Positions 48,601 to 57,773 are shown, counted from the stretch's first letter. The stretch is DNA of 64,000 bases from Fodinibius halophilus (GCF_011059105.1 NZ_JAALLS010000018.1:32672-96671); one strand, 5' to 3'. Translations and numbers: made by a program. The notes: a model not told the origin generated them from the letters alone.

Positions 48601-49785
48601 CTATTCTTTCTTTAATCTTATTGACGTTACCGTTGGTGGCGCGCCATATCGAATGGGACCCAGCGTAAAACCAAGTCCATTATTAATATGGATGGGAAGC
48701 GCTCCTTCCCGGTATAAGCCACTCACATATTGCGTTTCCCGTTCAGCCGCTGAAAAACTCATTCCGAGAAAAGGAACGTGGATCTGTCCGCCGTGCGTAT
48801 GGCCTGCTAACATCATATCATAGTTATTTTGCCGGGCATTGGTTATTAAATGATCTTCTACCTGATGGGAGCCCAAAATCTTTACGGATGCTTCCGGCAG
48901 GTTATGAGTGAGAGAATCCACAGTTTTAGGATTAGAAGCTTTGCTATATACTTCGGTAACGCCTGTTATTGCAAGTGAATCACCGGTATCTAATTTGATG
49001 GTATAATTCTCATCCCTTAACAAAGTAACTCCCTCTTCCTCTAATGCGTTCTCAACAGTATTGGTGCCCGCCCAGTAATCGTGATCCCCAACCACAGCTA
49101 CGGTACCATAGGTTGCTTTCGCCTTACCCAGTTCACGAGCAGCCATCGAAATAAAATCAGTGCCGTATGAAATAAGATCGCCCGTAAAAATAATAAGATC
49201 GGGATTTTGGCGATTCACAACATCAATATAGTTGGCTATCTCATCTCTGCCGGTATACTCATCACCCTGAATATCGGAGATGTGTACTATTTTGAAATCT
49301 TCCAGCGATGGAGGCAAGCCTTTAATTGCCAGTGATCGGGAATCAGTTCTAACACGAGTGGTGTCTTGGTACATCTTCCATCCAACAAAAATGAAGACTA
49401 TTATAATAACCCCTGCTATAAACCGGGGATACCATTGCTCTACCGCCTTGTATGAAGATGACAACAACCGACTGCCAAACTTCAAGAGATCTGCTACCAA
49501 CACCCATGTAACCAGTTGAAACACGAATATCAGTCCAAACCAAAACCAATAGGCTAATATTTTTGGGTAGCCCAGCAGGTCAATACTTCCTGTAGTGTAA
49601 AAGTCGATCGCACCAACCAAGGGAAATAGATAAAAAGAGCACAATACTAAAGGCATCAACCATTTTAGAAAAGCAAGGTGCTTGCCTCCTTTTTTAAGTA
49701 TATTAAACAATCGGAAACATAAATAAAGAGCTGCAGGCGCCATCAGAGCTGACACCAATACCGTCATTTTAAGTAACCAGGGCAC
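48601..49785 (-). CDS. Membrane-anchored metallophosphoesterase with altered metal motifs
   Basis: 394 residues: four hydrophobic segments in the first 140 residues, then a calcineurin-like phosphoesterase domain. Motifs are HISDIQ (169-173), FTGDLI (Asp203), GDHDYW (233-238), GSHQVEDH and GHTHGGQIH. In the family the first is usually D-x-H and the third GNHD/E; here a Gln replaces the His and an Asp replaces the Asn. The plan matches YkuE/YaeI-like enzymes. Substrate unknown. It converges with the YyaL gene with 12 bp between them and is divergent from the sigma-factor gene. Confidence 0.85.
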   Translation of the reverse strand: MPWLLKMTVLVSALMAPAALYLCFRLFNILKKGGKHLAFLKWLMPLVLCSFYLFPLVGAIDFYTTGSIDLLGYPKILAYWFWFGLIFVFQLVTWVLVADLLKFGSRLLSSSYKAVEQWYPRFIAGVIIIVFIFVGWKMYQDTTRVRTDSRSLAIKGLPPSLEDFKIVHISDIQGDEYTGRDEIANYIDVVNRQNPDLIIFTGDLISYGTDFISMAARELGKAKATYGTVAVVGDHDYWAGTNTVENALEEEGVTLLRDENYTIKLDTGDSLAITGVTEVYSKASNPKTVDSLTHNLPEASVKILGSHQVEDHLITNARQNNYDMMLAGHTHGGQIHVPFLGMSFSAAERETQYVSGLYREGALPIHINNGLGFTLGPIRYGAPPTVTSIRLKKE

Positions 49786-49918
49786 AATTCAAATTGTTCA
49801 AAAGTTCTTATTATATTCTCGATGGATTAGCCTAATGGAATTTAGGGATTCAACCAAATTAATATTGTTATAAATCTGCTTCGTAACTATTTGCGTAGTT
49901 TAATAATGAGATAACAAC

Positions 49919-50539
49919 GTGTTCATATTCAACTTACTTGCTACCATCGGAAAACTGTCTCATGGCGGCTCCGATGATGAAGTACAACTAATGAAACGCA
50001 TACAGTCGCGTGATGACGAGGCTCTCGAAGAGCTCTATGACCTTTATAAACGACTGTTGTTCAGTATGGTTATTTCCATTGTTAAGAAAAAAGAAGAAGC
50101 GGAGGATCTGCTTCAGGAAATATTTGTTAAAATTTGGAATAAGGCTGAATCCTTTGACCCGGACCGTGGTAATGTGTATAGCTGGATTGTTACCCTGGCT
50201 CGTAATCAAGCAATTGATCGCATTCGTTCTAAAGGATATAAAACACAGAAGAAACAGTCTGTCAGTATTCACGAACCACTATTTTCGCTTGAAGGTGATA
50301 AGCATGACCCTATGGAGACAACGATCTTTTCAGATCGTGCCGAACTCGTAAAAAAAGCTTTGGAGAAGATCCCGGAAAAACAAAGTGAGGTCATAAAAAT
50401 TGCATACTACCGGGGCTTGACCCAGTCGGAAATTTCCGACCAGCTAGACATCCCGCTGGGAACGGTAAAAACCCGAACCCGACAGGGAATGATAAAACTG
50501 AAACGTATTTTAGGAGAATTTATATCAACTGATGGCTAA
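49919..50539 (+). CDS. ECF RNA polymerase sigma factor (SigK-like)
   Basis: 206 residues. Region 2 includes YDLYKRLLFSMVISIVKKKE and EEAEDLLQEIFVKIWNKAES, then TLARNQAIDRIRS; region 4 is IPEKQSEVIKIAYYRGLTQS with the helix-turn-helix EISDQLDIPLGTVKTRTRQG. The start is a GTG at 49919 giving MFIFNLLATIGKLSHGG; the ATG at 49994 would remove part of region 2. The 8-bp overlap with the following anti-sigma gene ties their expression. It probably directs a stress regulon and its own promoter, in the 133 bp upstream, where I cannot fix a -35/-10 pair. Confidence 0.92.
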   Translation: MFIFNLLATIGKLSHGGSDDEVQLMKRIQSRDDEALEELYDLYKRLLFSMVISIVKKKEEAEDLLQEIFVKIWNKAESFDPDRGNVYSWIVTLARNQAIDRIRSKGYKTQKKQSVSIHEPLFSLEGDKHDPMETTIFSDRAELVKKALEKIPEKQSEVIKIAYYRGLTQSEISDQLDIPLGTVKTRTRQGMIKLKRILGEFISTDG

Positions 50540-51386
50540 CCAACAAACACATAGCGATAAATTTGAAGAGCTTTGTGCCGGCTATGTCCTCCATGCACTT
50601 GATGAGGAGGAACGCAAAGAGTTTGAGCAGATGCTGAGTGAAGCTTCTGATGAAGAACGAACGCTTTACCAGGAAATGTGGTCGGCAGCAAACCAGCTGG
50701 CATTTACTTTTGAACCCAGCGAACCTTCGGCTGACCTTAAGGATCGGCTGATGGCTGAAATACGCGCTCAAGATGACCAATCTAAAGCTAAAGATACAGA
50801 CAGTAATATTAGTTCAATTGATGACACACCTGATACCGATGATGAGGGTTTCAACTGGTCGGCATTTGCAGTAGCTGCTTCTTTTGCGCTCATCGTTGTG
50901 AGCCTGAGCCTGATTTTCTACTCTTTTAATTTGAGTTCTACCATCTCAGAAAAAGAAAAAATTATTGCCAGTAAAGAGACCACCATCACAGAGCTCAAAA
51001 ATGAACTCCGACGTAAAGATGAGATGCTTTCGATTCTGGAAGCCCGGGATGTCGATTTAGTAATGATGGCCGGACTCGAAGTCAATCCCAATGGATATGG
51101 CAAGATTATCTGGAATGCAGAAAAGCAACAGGCGTTACTTCAAGTTTCCAACCTACCTGCCGTTCCCCAAGACAAAGATTATCAGCTTTGGTTAATTAAA
51201 GATAATAAACCCATTAGTGCCGGCGTATTTGCTGTGAACGATAAGAAAGACAAATTCTTTAAAATTGAAGAGATGGCCAAGGCTACTGAGCAGTCAGCAA
51301 ATGCTTTTGCCGTAACCATGGAACCTAAAGGAGGAGTACCCCAACCTACCGGCGATATGTACCTGATGGGGAATGTGAATAAATAG
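50532..51386 (+). CDS. RskA-like transmembrane anti-sigma factor
   Basis: 284 residues. Residues 8-80 form the cytoplasmic sigma-binding zinc-less ASD-like domain (ELCAGYVLHALDEEERKEFE), a membrane helix lies at about 114-136 (FAVAASFALIVVSLSLIFYS), then a short coiled coil, and the C-terminal half is the RskA domain (GKIIWNAEKQQALLQVSNLP, YQLWLIKDNKPISAGVF). It should hold the adjacent ECF sigma factor inactive until a periplasmic signal triggers proteolysis. Start overlaps the sigma gene by 8 bp. Confidence 0.9.
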   Translation: MANQQTHSDKFEELCAGYVLHALDEEERKEFEQMLSEASDEERTLYQEMWSAANQLAFTFEPSEPSADLKDRLMAEIRAQDDQSKAKDTDSNISSIDDTPDTDDEGFNWSAFAVAASFALIVVSLSLIFYSFNLSSTISEKEKIIASKETTITELKNELRRKDEMLSILEARDVDLVMMAGLEVNPNGYGKIIWNAEKQQALLQVSNLPAVPQDKDYQLWLIKDNKPISAGVFAVNDKKDKFFKIEEMAKATEQSANAFAVTMEPKGGVPQPTGDMYLMGNVNK

Positions 51387-51504
51387 TATTGAGATGGTGA
51401 GATATTGAGATTGTGAGATCCTCTATCAAAATAAAGGAAGACTCACAATCTCATATCTCAATACTCACAGTCTCACATCTCACCATCTCACAGTCTCACA
51501 TCTC
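51387..51504. repeat. GAGA/TCTC inverted and direct repeat spacer between convergent genes
   Basis: The whole 118-bp gap is built from GAGAT/ATCTC words. An 18-bp direct repeat (CTCACAGTCTCACATCTC) stands at 51464-51481 and 51487-51504. The 14-mer TGAGATGGTGAGAT (51390-51403) is exactly inverted at 51477-51490, and 51398-51417 pairs with 51442-51460 with one bulge. It can fold into long hairpins on either transcript and may end both convergent genes. Confidence 0.85.
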
Positions 51505-52257
51505 CTACTGCTCACTCATCTTTTGGAATAAGTAATCCTGGAAACTCAATACCTGTACACCAGAAGGTACCTTTACCATGGCCCGTGCTATTGAAGATTC
51601 ATTGATATTAGAAGCTTCAAGGAGTGATTCCCTTTTGTTACCGTCATAACTTTCCATTCGAAGGGGGAAGTACTTTTCCTTAAACATTAGACTCATTGGG
51701 AAGTTATCAATGATAGTCTGAGTGCTTCCACTCCAGGGTTCAGCCAACATGCCCCAATTAACGTCTATATCTTTTGTCATCCATACCACCATATAGTCAT
51801 CTTCCTTTGAGTCATCCCGGAAAATAAATTTTTCAGACTTATACCCTTTTATCGTCTTGGTCTCGCCGGTACGTTCATAGCTAATATCCTCTGATTTATC
51901 TTCGGCTTTTTCCTGAGTATTATCACCATTGTCGAACATATTCATCATCGATGTGATGTCCGACTTTGAAATCTTCAACACCTTGTCATCCCCTGTTAAG
52001 AAGACAAAATCTTTAAAGTCCAGACGTACCAATACGCCTTCGGTCTTTAATGAGCCCATGAACTCATATTCATTTTCTCCCTGTAGCAAAATTCGTTCAG
52101 GAGTTATAAACATGTTAAATTCATCCTTTTCATCTCGATCTTCTCCTTCATATTCGTATGAAGTATAGGTGATCTGTCCTTCGAACTGTGCTGAAACAGG
52201 CTGGGATAAACAGGCAACCATTAGCATGGCCGACAATAGATAACTTGCTTTTTTCAT
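51505..52257 (-). CDS. DUF4412 domain exported protein
   Basis: 250 residues with a signal peptide (MKKASYLLSAMLMVACLSQP, cleavage after VSA). The mature protein begins FEGQITYTSYEYEGEDRDEK and contains ISYERTGETKTIKGYKSEKF and VVWMTKDIDVNWG, the pattern of DUF4412 proteins, which are predicted periplasmic or outer-membrane-associated beta-rich proteins distantly like LolA/GLPGLI folds. Function unknown. Fully separate transcript: a terminator stands upstream of it, after mnmA. Confidence 0.8.
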   Translation of the reverse strand: MKKASYLLSAMLMVACLSQPVSAQFEGQITYTSYEYEGEDRDEKDEFNMFITPERILLQGENEYEFMGSLKTEGVLVRLDFKDFVFLTGDDKVLKISKSDITSMMNMFDNGDNTQEKAEDKSEDISYERTGETKTIKGYKSEKFIFRDDSKEDDYMVVWMTKDIDVNWGMLAEPWSGSTQTIIDNFPMSLMFKEKYFPLRMESYDGNKRESLLEASNINESSIARAMVKVPSGVQVLSFQDYLFQKMSEQ

Positions 52258-52338
52258 AGTAGAAAATAGATGTTCAAATTGAGTTTTTGGATATTTCTTT
52301 TACATGGTAAGTAAATGCAATGTTTCACGCTAATAAAA

Positions 52339-52366
52339 AAGCCTGCTCAAATTAATGAACAGGCTT
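52339..52366 (-). terminator. Rho-independent terminator downstream of mnmA
   Basis: On the minus strand AAGCCTGTTCA and TGAGCAGGCTT pair over 11 bp with one mismatch, loop TTAATT, followed by a T-run (TTTTTTATTA). It is 26 bp after the mnmA stop. Confidence 0.88.
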
Positions 52367-52391
52367 GAATAACGAGGGATAATAAATAAAA

Positions 52392-53525
52392 TTATGCTTC
52401 TTCCAGCAAGACATCTGTATCCACATTAACTTTGTGAATCCAGCCGCCGCCTACAACATCATCTCCTTCATAGCATACCACGGCCTGACCCGGAGTAATA
52501 GCTTCACGGCCGGTAGGAAACTCAACCTGGATCTCATCTTCTCCAAGTTGCTTGAGCGTTCCTATAACTCCGTCATCGTTGTAGCGAATTTTACCCGTAA
52601 CTTCCATCTCTCCATCGGGTACTTCGCCATACTTGCTCAGGTTGATGTTCTTTGCTCGGCAGGTAGTACTTACCAGATCTTTCTTTTCTCCTATCGTAAT
52701 AACATTTGTTTCAGGATCTATATCTGTAACATACACACGCTTACCGAGTGCCAAGTCTAGACCTCGGCGCTGTCCAATAGTATAGAAGGGGTAGCCTTCG
52801 TGCTCCCCAACAACATTTCCTTCCTGATCTATAAATTTGCCGCCTTTCACACGTTCTTCTAAACCATCAACACGATCTTTCAAGAAACGGCGATAGTTAT
52901 CATCAGGCACAAAACAGATCTCGTAGGAATCGGGCTTGTCGGCTACTTTCGTAAGGCCAAACTCTTCAGCCATATCACGGATCTCTGTTTTTTCGTAGCT
53001 ACCAAGGGGAAAAATTGTGCGCGCCAAATGCTTCTGTTCTACGCCCCAAAGAGCGTAAGACTGGTCTTTTTTGGGATCCAATCCCTTGGAAATAACATAT
53101 CGCCCATTTTCTTCTCGCACATTCGCATAATGTCCAGTAGCGATATAGTCGCACCCCAGATTATCGGCACGTCGTAACAGTGCGGCCCATTTAATATGGG
53201 TATTACACAATACACAGGGGTTGGGCGTGCGGCCACTCATATAGTCATCTACAAAACGATCGATGACCCAGTCGCCGAATTCATCACGGATATCCACGAT
53301 AAAGTGCTTGAATCCGTGTTCTACTGCAATTTGGCGGGCATCATTCATAGACTCCAGCGTACAACAGCCTGTCTCTTTATCAGACTTTCCGCCTACGCGG
53401 GAGTAATCCCACGTCTTCATCGTAATTCCGATGACATCATAACCTTGTTCTTTGAGCATAACTGCTGCCACGGAAGAATCTACTCCTCCACTCATAGCAA
53501 CTAATACTCGACCTTTACTACTCAT
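52392..53525 (-). CDS. mnmA: tRNA 2-thiouridylase
   Basis: 377 residues. It adds sulfur to U34 of Lys, Glu and Gln tRNAs. The PP-loop AMSGGVDSSVAAVMLKEQGY lies at the N-terminus; the two catalytic cysteines are in NPCVLCNTHIKW and SYEICFVPDDNYRRFL; GHYANV and YTIGQRRGLDLALG are also present. Length and motif order are normal. It is a single-gene unit with a clear terminator. Confidence 0.96.
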   Translation of the reverse strand: MSSKGRVLVAMSGGVDSSVAAVMLKEQGYDVIGITMKTWDYSRVGGKSDKETGCCTLESMNDARQIAVEHGFKHFIVDIRDEFGDWVIDRFVDDYMSGRTPNPCVLCNTHIKWAALLRRADNLGCDYIATGHYANVREENGRYVISKGLDPKKDQSYALWGVEQKHLARTIFPLGSYEKTEIRDMAEEFGLTKVADKPDSYEICFVPDDNYRRFLKDRVDGLEERVKGGKFIDQEGNVVGEHEGYPFYTIGQRRGLDLALGKRVYVTDIDPETNVITIGEKKDLVSTTCRAKNINLSKYGEVPDGEMEVTGKIRYNDDGVIGTLKQLGEDEIQVEFPTGREAITPGQAVVCYEGDDVVGGGWIHKVNVDTDVLLEEA

Positions 53526-53642
53526 AACAGATTGGATTTGAAAAATATAACTAACCTTCTAAAAATAAGGTTTTTTTATGTAAATCGTATGAAGGAAGGG
53601 GAAAAAGATTTACAGTAGGTACGAAGGGCTATAAAAGAACCA

Positions 53643-54140
53643 TTACATATACAGATAAGGTTTCCAATCTTCTGCCACACTGCCAATAAGTGACTGCAGA
53701 AAAGTGATATGAATAGGACGAAATGGTTTCCTGCCAAGCGGCATATCTGCTTCATCAGGAGTTCGATTCCCTTTCTCCACGTTGCATCTGTCACAAGCTG
53801 TTACAAGGTTTTCCCATGTATCTTTACCGCCCCTGCTCTTGGGCAATACATGATCAATAGTAAGGTTGTGTGAGGAACCACAATATTGACAGGTCTTGGC
53901 ATCACGCTTCATAATATTATGGCGCGACAGAACAATTTTATTATATGGGATATTGATATAACGACGCAGACGAATTACGGAAGGATAATCGTAATCCTCA
54001 GAAACCGTTCGAAGTTTACGCTCAGGATAATCATGCAGCATTTCTGCTTTATCAAGAAAAAGCAGCTTGATAGAGCGATGAACTGAGCATACGCTTAACG
54101 GTTGATAATCTTTATTTAAGACCAGCACGCGTGCATCCAT
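53643..54140 (-). CDS. HNH endonuclease family protein
   Basis: 165 residues. The start ARVLVLNKDYQPLSVCSVHR and the zinc/HNH region CQYCGSSHNLTIDHVLPKSR, GGKDTWENLVTACDRCN match the common stand-alone bacterial HNH proteins (conserved Cys pairs and His-Asn-His). Many genomes carry one with no attached methylase or mobile element; its role is unknown, possibly DNA repair or processing. Nothing nearby suggests a restriction or defence island. Confidence 0.88.
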   Translation of the reverse strand: MDARVLVLNKDYQPLSVCSVHRSIKLLFLDKAEMLHDYPERKLRTVSEDYDYPSVIRLRRYINIPYNKIVLSRHNIMKRDAKTCQYCGSSHNLTIDHVLPKSRGGKDTWENLVTACDRCNVEKGNRTPDEADMPLGRKPFRPIHITFLQSLIGSVAEDWKPYLYM

Positions 54141-54524
54141 AACAATGCATTTTTTAAGTAACGGTCAAAACATTGTATTACAAAAAAAGACTTTAGAGTG
54201 TTGAATCAACATTAAATTTTATTGAAATGCAACACCCATAGGTAGTATAGGGGGGGATACTAACACTTTCTTAACAATCTTTTTCCAACGCTGATAAAAA
54301 AAACAGCTCTAATTGTTTCTCCATTCATTTATAATCCACTTTTATGCACTTCTACGGACGATTTTTCACATTTCCCATTTTCCCACAAAACAGTGAAAAA
54401 TTTTGCTTATATCATCTCCTAATTTTTCATAACTTTCGGCTTCTTATTGATGGGATTGTTCCAGAATAATCGTAATATCAATCCTGCTATAAGATACGCT
54501 AAATAACAGATTTTTTAACCCTTT
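54141..54524. other. 384-bp divergent regulatory region between the HNH and glutamate dehydrogenase genes
   Basis: No gene. It is strongly AT-rich and must hold promoters for both neighbours. Two symmetric elements stand out: TGTTGAATCAACA (54199-54211) and TAGTAT-A-G7-ATACTA (54243-54262) with a run of seven G. No clear riboswitch or tRNA. Confidence 0.6.
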
Positions 54525-55832
54525 ATGCCCTATAATAAAAATATGTACACAACTGGCTATTATAAAGAGCCCGGTCCAAAGCTCGATGAGGAATCCCCTT
54601 TTGAATCAATGATGGAACGGTTTCGGTTTGCAGCTGAAGTCCTCGAACTAAACGAAGGAATGTTTCAATATCTGGCCAGTCCTGCCAAGCAGGTTACGGT
54701 ATCGGTCCCAATTATGATGGACTCTGGCGAAATAAGAGTTTTTGAGGGATATCGTGTAATTCATAACAACCTGCTGGGGCCTTCTAAAGGAGGTATTCGT
54801 TATGCACCGGATGTTACCTTAGAAGAAGTAAATGCCTTAGCAGCATGGATGACCTGGAAATGTGCTATTGTGGATGTCCCTTTTGGCGGTGCCAAAGGTG
54901 GTGTTCGATGCGACCCTAAAGATCTTTCAAAAGGCGAACTTGAACGCTTAACCCGTCGATACACGGCAAACATGCTTGAAGTGTTCGGGCCCGACCGTGA
55001 TATCCCCGCCCCCGACATGAATACTGATGAACAAGTAATGGCATGGGTAATGGATACCTATAGCATGAACGCTCACAAAACTGAAACGGCCGTTGTTACC
55101 GGCAAACCTATTCTGCTGGGTGGCTCTCACGGACGTAAAGAAGCAACGGGGCGCGGTGTTGTAACCGTTACCTTAGCTGCTCTCAACAAAGTGGGGCTTC
55201 TGCCTAATAAATGCTCTGTTGCCGTGCAAGGCTTTGGAAATGTAGGATCTGTCAGCGCCAAGCTCATGTACGAGCAAGGAGCTAAGGTTATTGCTATCAG
55301 TGATATTTCAGGCGGATACTACAATGAAAATGGGATCAATATTCCCGAAGCGATGGAGTATGCAAAGAATAACGATAACTCACTTGAAGGATATTCGGAA
55401 GCAGAAAAAATTACTAATGAAGAACTGCTTCAGCTGGAGTGTGATGTGCTTATTCCTGCTGCTAAAGAAGATCAAATTAACCGTGATAATGCTTCGGGCA
55501 TTAATGCCCGTATTATCGCCGAAGGGGCAAATGGTCCCGTAACAGCGAATGCCGACTCTATCCTTGAGGATAAAGGTATTATGGTAGTACCCGATATCCT
55601 GGCAAACGCAGGCGGTGTAACCGTTTCCTATTTCGAATGGGTGCAAGATCGCCAGGGATACTTCTGGACTGAAGAACGAGTAAACCGTCGCCTCAATCGC
55701 ATGATGCGTAATGCTTTCGACAATCTCTTTGAAACACGCGAAAAGCATGATATCACCCTGCGCCAGGCAGCCTATGTATTTGGTATTAACAAGGTGGCCA
55801 TGACCCTGAAAATGCGCGGCCTATACGCTTAA
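54525..55832 (+). CDS. gdhA: Glu/Leu/Phe/Val-type glutamate dehydrogenase
   Basis: 435 residues. It interconverts glutamate and 2-oxoglutarate plus ammonia with NAD(P)H. The substrate-binding lysines lie in GPSKGGIRYAPDVTLEEVNA and WMTWKCAIVDVPFGGAKGG; the catalytic aspartate is in DIPAPDMNTDEQVM; the Rossmann motif is VAVQGFGNVGSVSAKLMYEQ. The acidic residue after the second strand cannot decide NAD versus NADP here. A strong terminator follows. Confidence 0.94.
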   Translation: MPYNKNMYTTGYYKEPGPKLDEESPFESMMERFRFAAEVLELNEGMFQYLASPAKQVTVSVPIMMDSGEIRVFEGYRVIHNNLLGPSKGGIRYAPDVTLEEVNALAAWMTWKCAIVDVPFGGAKGGVRCDPKDLSKGELERLTRRYTANMLEVFGPDRDIPAPDMNTDEQVMAWVMDTYSMNAHKTETAVVTGKPILLGGSHGRKEATGRGVVTVTLAALNKVGLLPNKCSVAVQGFGNVGSVSAKLMYEQGAKVIAISDISGGYYNENGINIPEAMEYAKNNDNSLEGYSEAEKITNEELLQLECDVLIPAAKEDQINRDNASGINARIIAEGANGPVTANADSILEDKGIMVVPDILANAGGVTVSYFEWVQDRQGYFWTEERVNRRLNRMMRNAFDNLFETREKHDITLRQAAYVFGINKVAMTLKMRGLYA

Positions 55833-55841
55833 TTTAATATC

Positions 55842-55876
55842 AAGCATCCCCACCAATTCCGGGGATGCTTTTCTTT
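55842..55876 (+). terminator. Rho-independent terminator downstream of gdhA
   Basis: AAGCATCCCC and GGGGATGCTT form a 10-bp perfect stem with a 9-nt loop, followed by TTCTTTTTT. It begins 9 bp after the gdhA stop. Confidence 0.93.
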
Positions 55877-55892
55877 TTTAAGCTCATTACTT

Positions 55893-56306
55893 ATGTCCGG
55901 ATCCAGCGAAAAAAAACTTGTTCTTAGCTCTTCCTTTGACCAGATGGAACGAGTACCTCCTTTTGTAGAAGAGCTTAGAAGCTGGGCTAACCTGAGTGAC
56001 GATGATTTTAACCGAATTATGCTGACGCTCAGTGAAGCCGTAAATAACGCCATTGTTCACGGTAATGATCAAGACCCTTCCAAAAATGCCTATATCACTG
56101 TTAGTCTCGATAATAGGACGCTTTCAATCTCCGTGAGAGATGAAGGCAATGGTTTTAATCCAGATGAAATCCCCGATCCCCTAAAAGAAGAAAACCTGCT
56201 CAATGAAGGGGGGCGCGGCATTTACCTTATGGAACAATACGCCGATGACATCCAATTTGCAGACCACGGACGCCAAGTTACTGTTACCTTCCACTTAGAT
56301 AACTGA
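55893..56306 (+). CDS. RsbW/SpoIIAB-like anti-sigma serine kinase (HATPase_c_2)
   Basis: 137 residues. A GHKL ATP-binding fold with the N-box LSEAVNNAIVHGNDQD and the G1 box VRDEGNGFNPDEIPD, plus GGRGIYLMEQYADDIQF. Proteins of this kind phosphorylate anti-anti-sigma factors or bind sigma factors in partner-switching systems. No anti-anti-sigma (STAS) or PP2C phosphatase gene lies next to it in the window, so its partners are unknown. It starts 16 bp after the gdhA terminator. Confidence 0.9.
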   Translation: MSGSSEKKLVLSSSFDQMERVPPFVEELRSWANLSDDDFNRIMLTLSEAVNNAIVHGNDQDPSKNAYITVSLDNRTLSISVRDEGNGFNPDEIPDPLKEENLLNEGGRGIYLMEQYADDIQFADHGRQVTVTFHLDN

Positions 56307-56403
56307 TATTTGCTCCCGGTGCTGATACAGACACCACTTTAGCCCGTTCCCCGATTGCTTTAATTGACATGGAGTATAGTATGTACTTGTCCTCTGGCGG
56401 AAG

Positions 56404-56553
56404 GACAGGAGGATTGACTATCCGTAGTATCGAATGACTACCCTTCATAGGTCAGCCAGTCTATGCAAGGAGATTGCCGCGTCGTCCCGCCACCCCACGG
56501 CACTCCTCGCAATGACAGCCGTTGGTTTTAAGAAACAAAAAAGCAGTGTCACT
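56404..56553 (+). repeat. Diverged copy of the 210-bp repeat
   Basis: It begins GACAGGAGGATTG and keeps the order ...TATCGAATG, CATAG.TCAGCC, GGAGATTGCC.CGTCGT, ACAGCCGTTGGTT, but lacks the middle part of the other two copies and contains a GCCGCGTCGTCCCGCC variant. It also shares the upstream word GGCGGAAG with the second full copy. Confidence 0.75.
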
Positions 56554-57063
56554 GCGCCGTGCTCCGTTTTACGGTGAGGGATTCCGGTGGTTTTTCGGAA
56601 GACCGTGGCAGTCTCCCATTCTTAGCTCGCGAAGTGCACCAAAGTCATACCTACGCCAAAGGCTTCGGTAGATTTCCCCTAGCGTAGGTGTGCGTAGGAT
56701 CTAAAAGGCAAGAATAAGTCCCTTCCAATTAAAGGGATGTCCATTTTTTGTCAGCAAAAAATAGACGAAAAAACTGCTGGGGGAAAGCTAGATTGTGATC
56801 TTTTTGCAGCTCTAAAGCAGGGACTGCTCTTCCTCATTAGTCATTGTCCTAAAACATTTTTCCCAAGCTTTCGCCCCAGACCCCCGATTTAAAAACCAAC
56901 TCACTAAATTGAAAAAATTACATCAAAAGCAATGTCAACCCGAGCCTTGTCGAGGGATCTCCTTGAATAGGTTCAATAACTCCCATCCCTCGTCGGGCGG
57001 CTGGGGCCGCCGTCCGAGGAATGAAAGAAGCACCATCAGGAGAAACCCACCTTGGAGGAGAAT

Positions 57064-57273
57064 GACAGGAGGATTGGGCATTCGTATTATCGAATGGCTC
57101 CCCCTCATAGATCAGCCCCTTGCTCCCCGGAGATTGCCACGTCGTGCCAATCGTGCTAAGCTGACCCACCCTTGTTCCCTCCCTGCAAGCATGGAGGGAG
57201 ACGTTATTTTGAGGATTGCGTTAGTAACAGCATTACAGCCGTTGGTTACAAAAGTAAAAGCAATGTCATCCCG
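57064..57273 (+). repeat. 210-bp direct repeat, copy 1
   Basis: Runs from GACAGGAGGATTGGG to AGCAATGTCATCCCG. It matches copy 2 (57564-57773) with four substitutions and no gap. Both include a short internal palindrome, CTCCCTGCAAGCATGGAGGGAG. Confidence 0.95.
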
Positions 57274-57563
57274 CGGTGCCCTATTTTACGGCTCAGCATA
57301 GCCGTAGGATATCAGGAAGAAGTTCGCAAACTAATACCCTGATACTGCTACTAGTTTGTCAGGAAGCAATAAATAGCCCCACAGGTCATTTCGAACCGCG
57401 GGCCATCGGTGAGAAATCTCATCCGGTTCCATGGCACATTTTTAGACAATTAAGTAACAACGTTTCAAGGTGTGGGAATGGCACGTGAACTTTTCAAGAC
57501 TTCCTCATTGGAAAGAAACCTGTCCGCCCACTGGCACAGGACGTGTCTGCCGAACGGCGGAAG

Positions 57564-57773
57564 GACAGGAGGATTGGGCATTCGTATTATCGAATGGCTA
57601 CCCCTCATAGATCAACCCCTTGCTCCTCGGAGATTGCCACGTCGTGCCAATCGTGCTAAGCTGACCCACCCTTGTTCCCTCCCTGCAAGCATGGAGGGAG
57701 ACGTTATTTTGAGGATTGCGTTAGTAACAGCATTACAGCCGTTGGTTAAAAAAGTAAAAGCAATGTCATCCCG
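57564..57773 (+). repeat. 210-bp direct repeat, copy 2
   Basis: Same boundaries and length as copy 1, exactly 500 bp downstream. The sequences on both sides differ from those of copy 1, apart from the leading A's before the repeat and the GTCATCCCG element that follows. Confidence 0.95.

Noticed and set aside
53643..54140. Restriction or defence island around the HNH protein
   Set aside because: Neighbours are mnmA and gdhA, ordinary housekeeping genes, and no methylase or mobile element is present.
56909..57301. Open frame of 130 codons, sharing a long identical stretch with the one at 57472-57828
   Set aside because: The identity comes from the 210-bp nucleotide repeat; composition is Arg/Pro-rich and unlike a folded protein, and the frames differ elsewhere.
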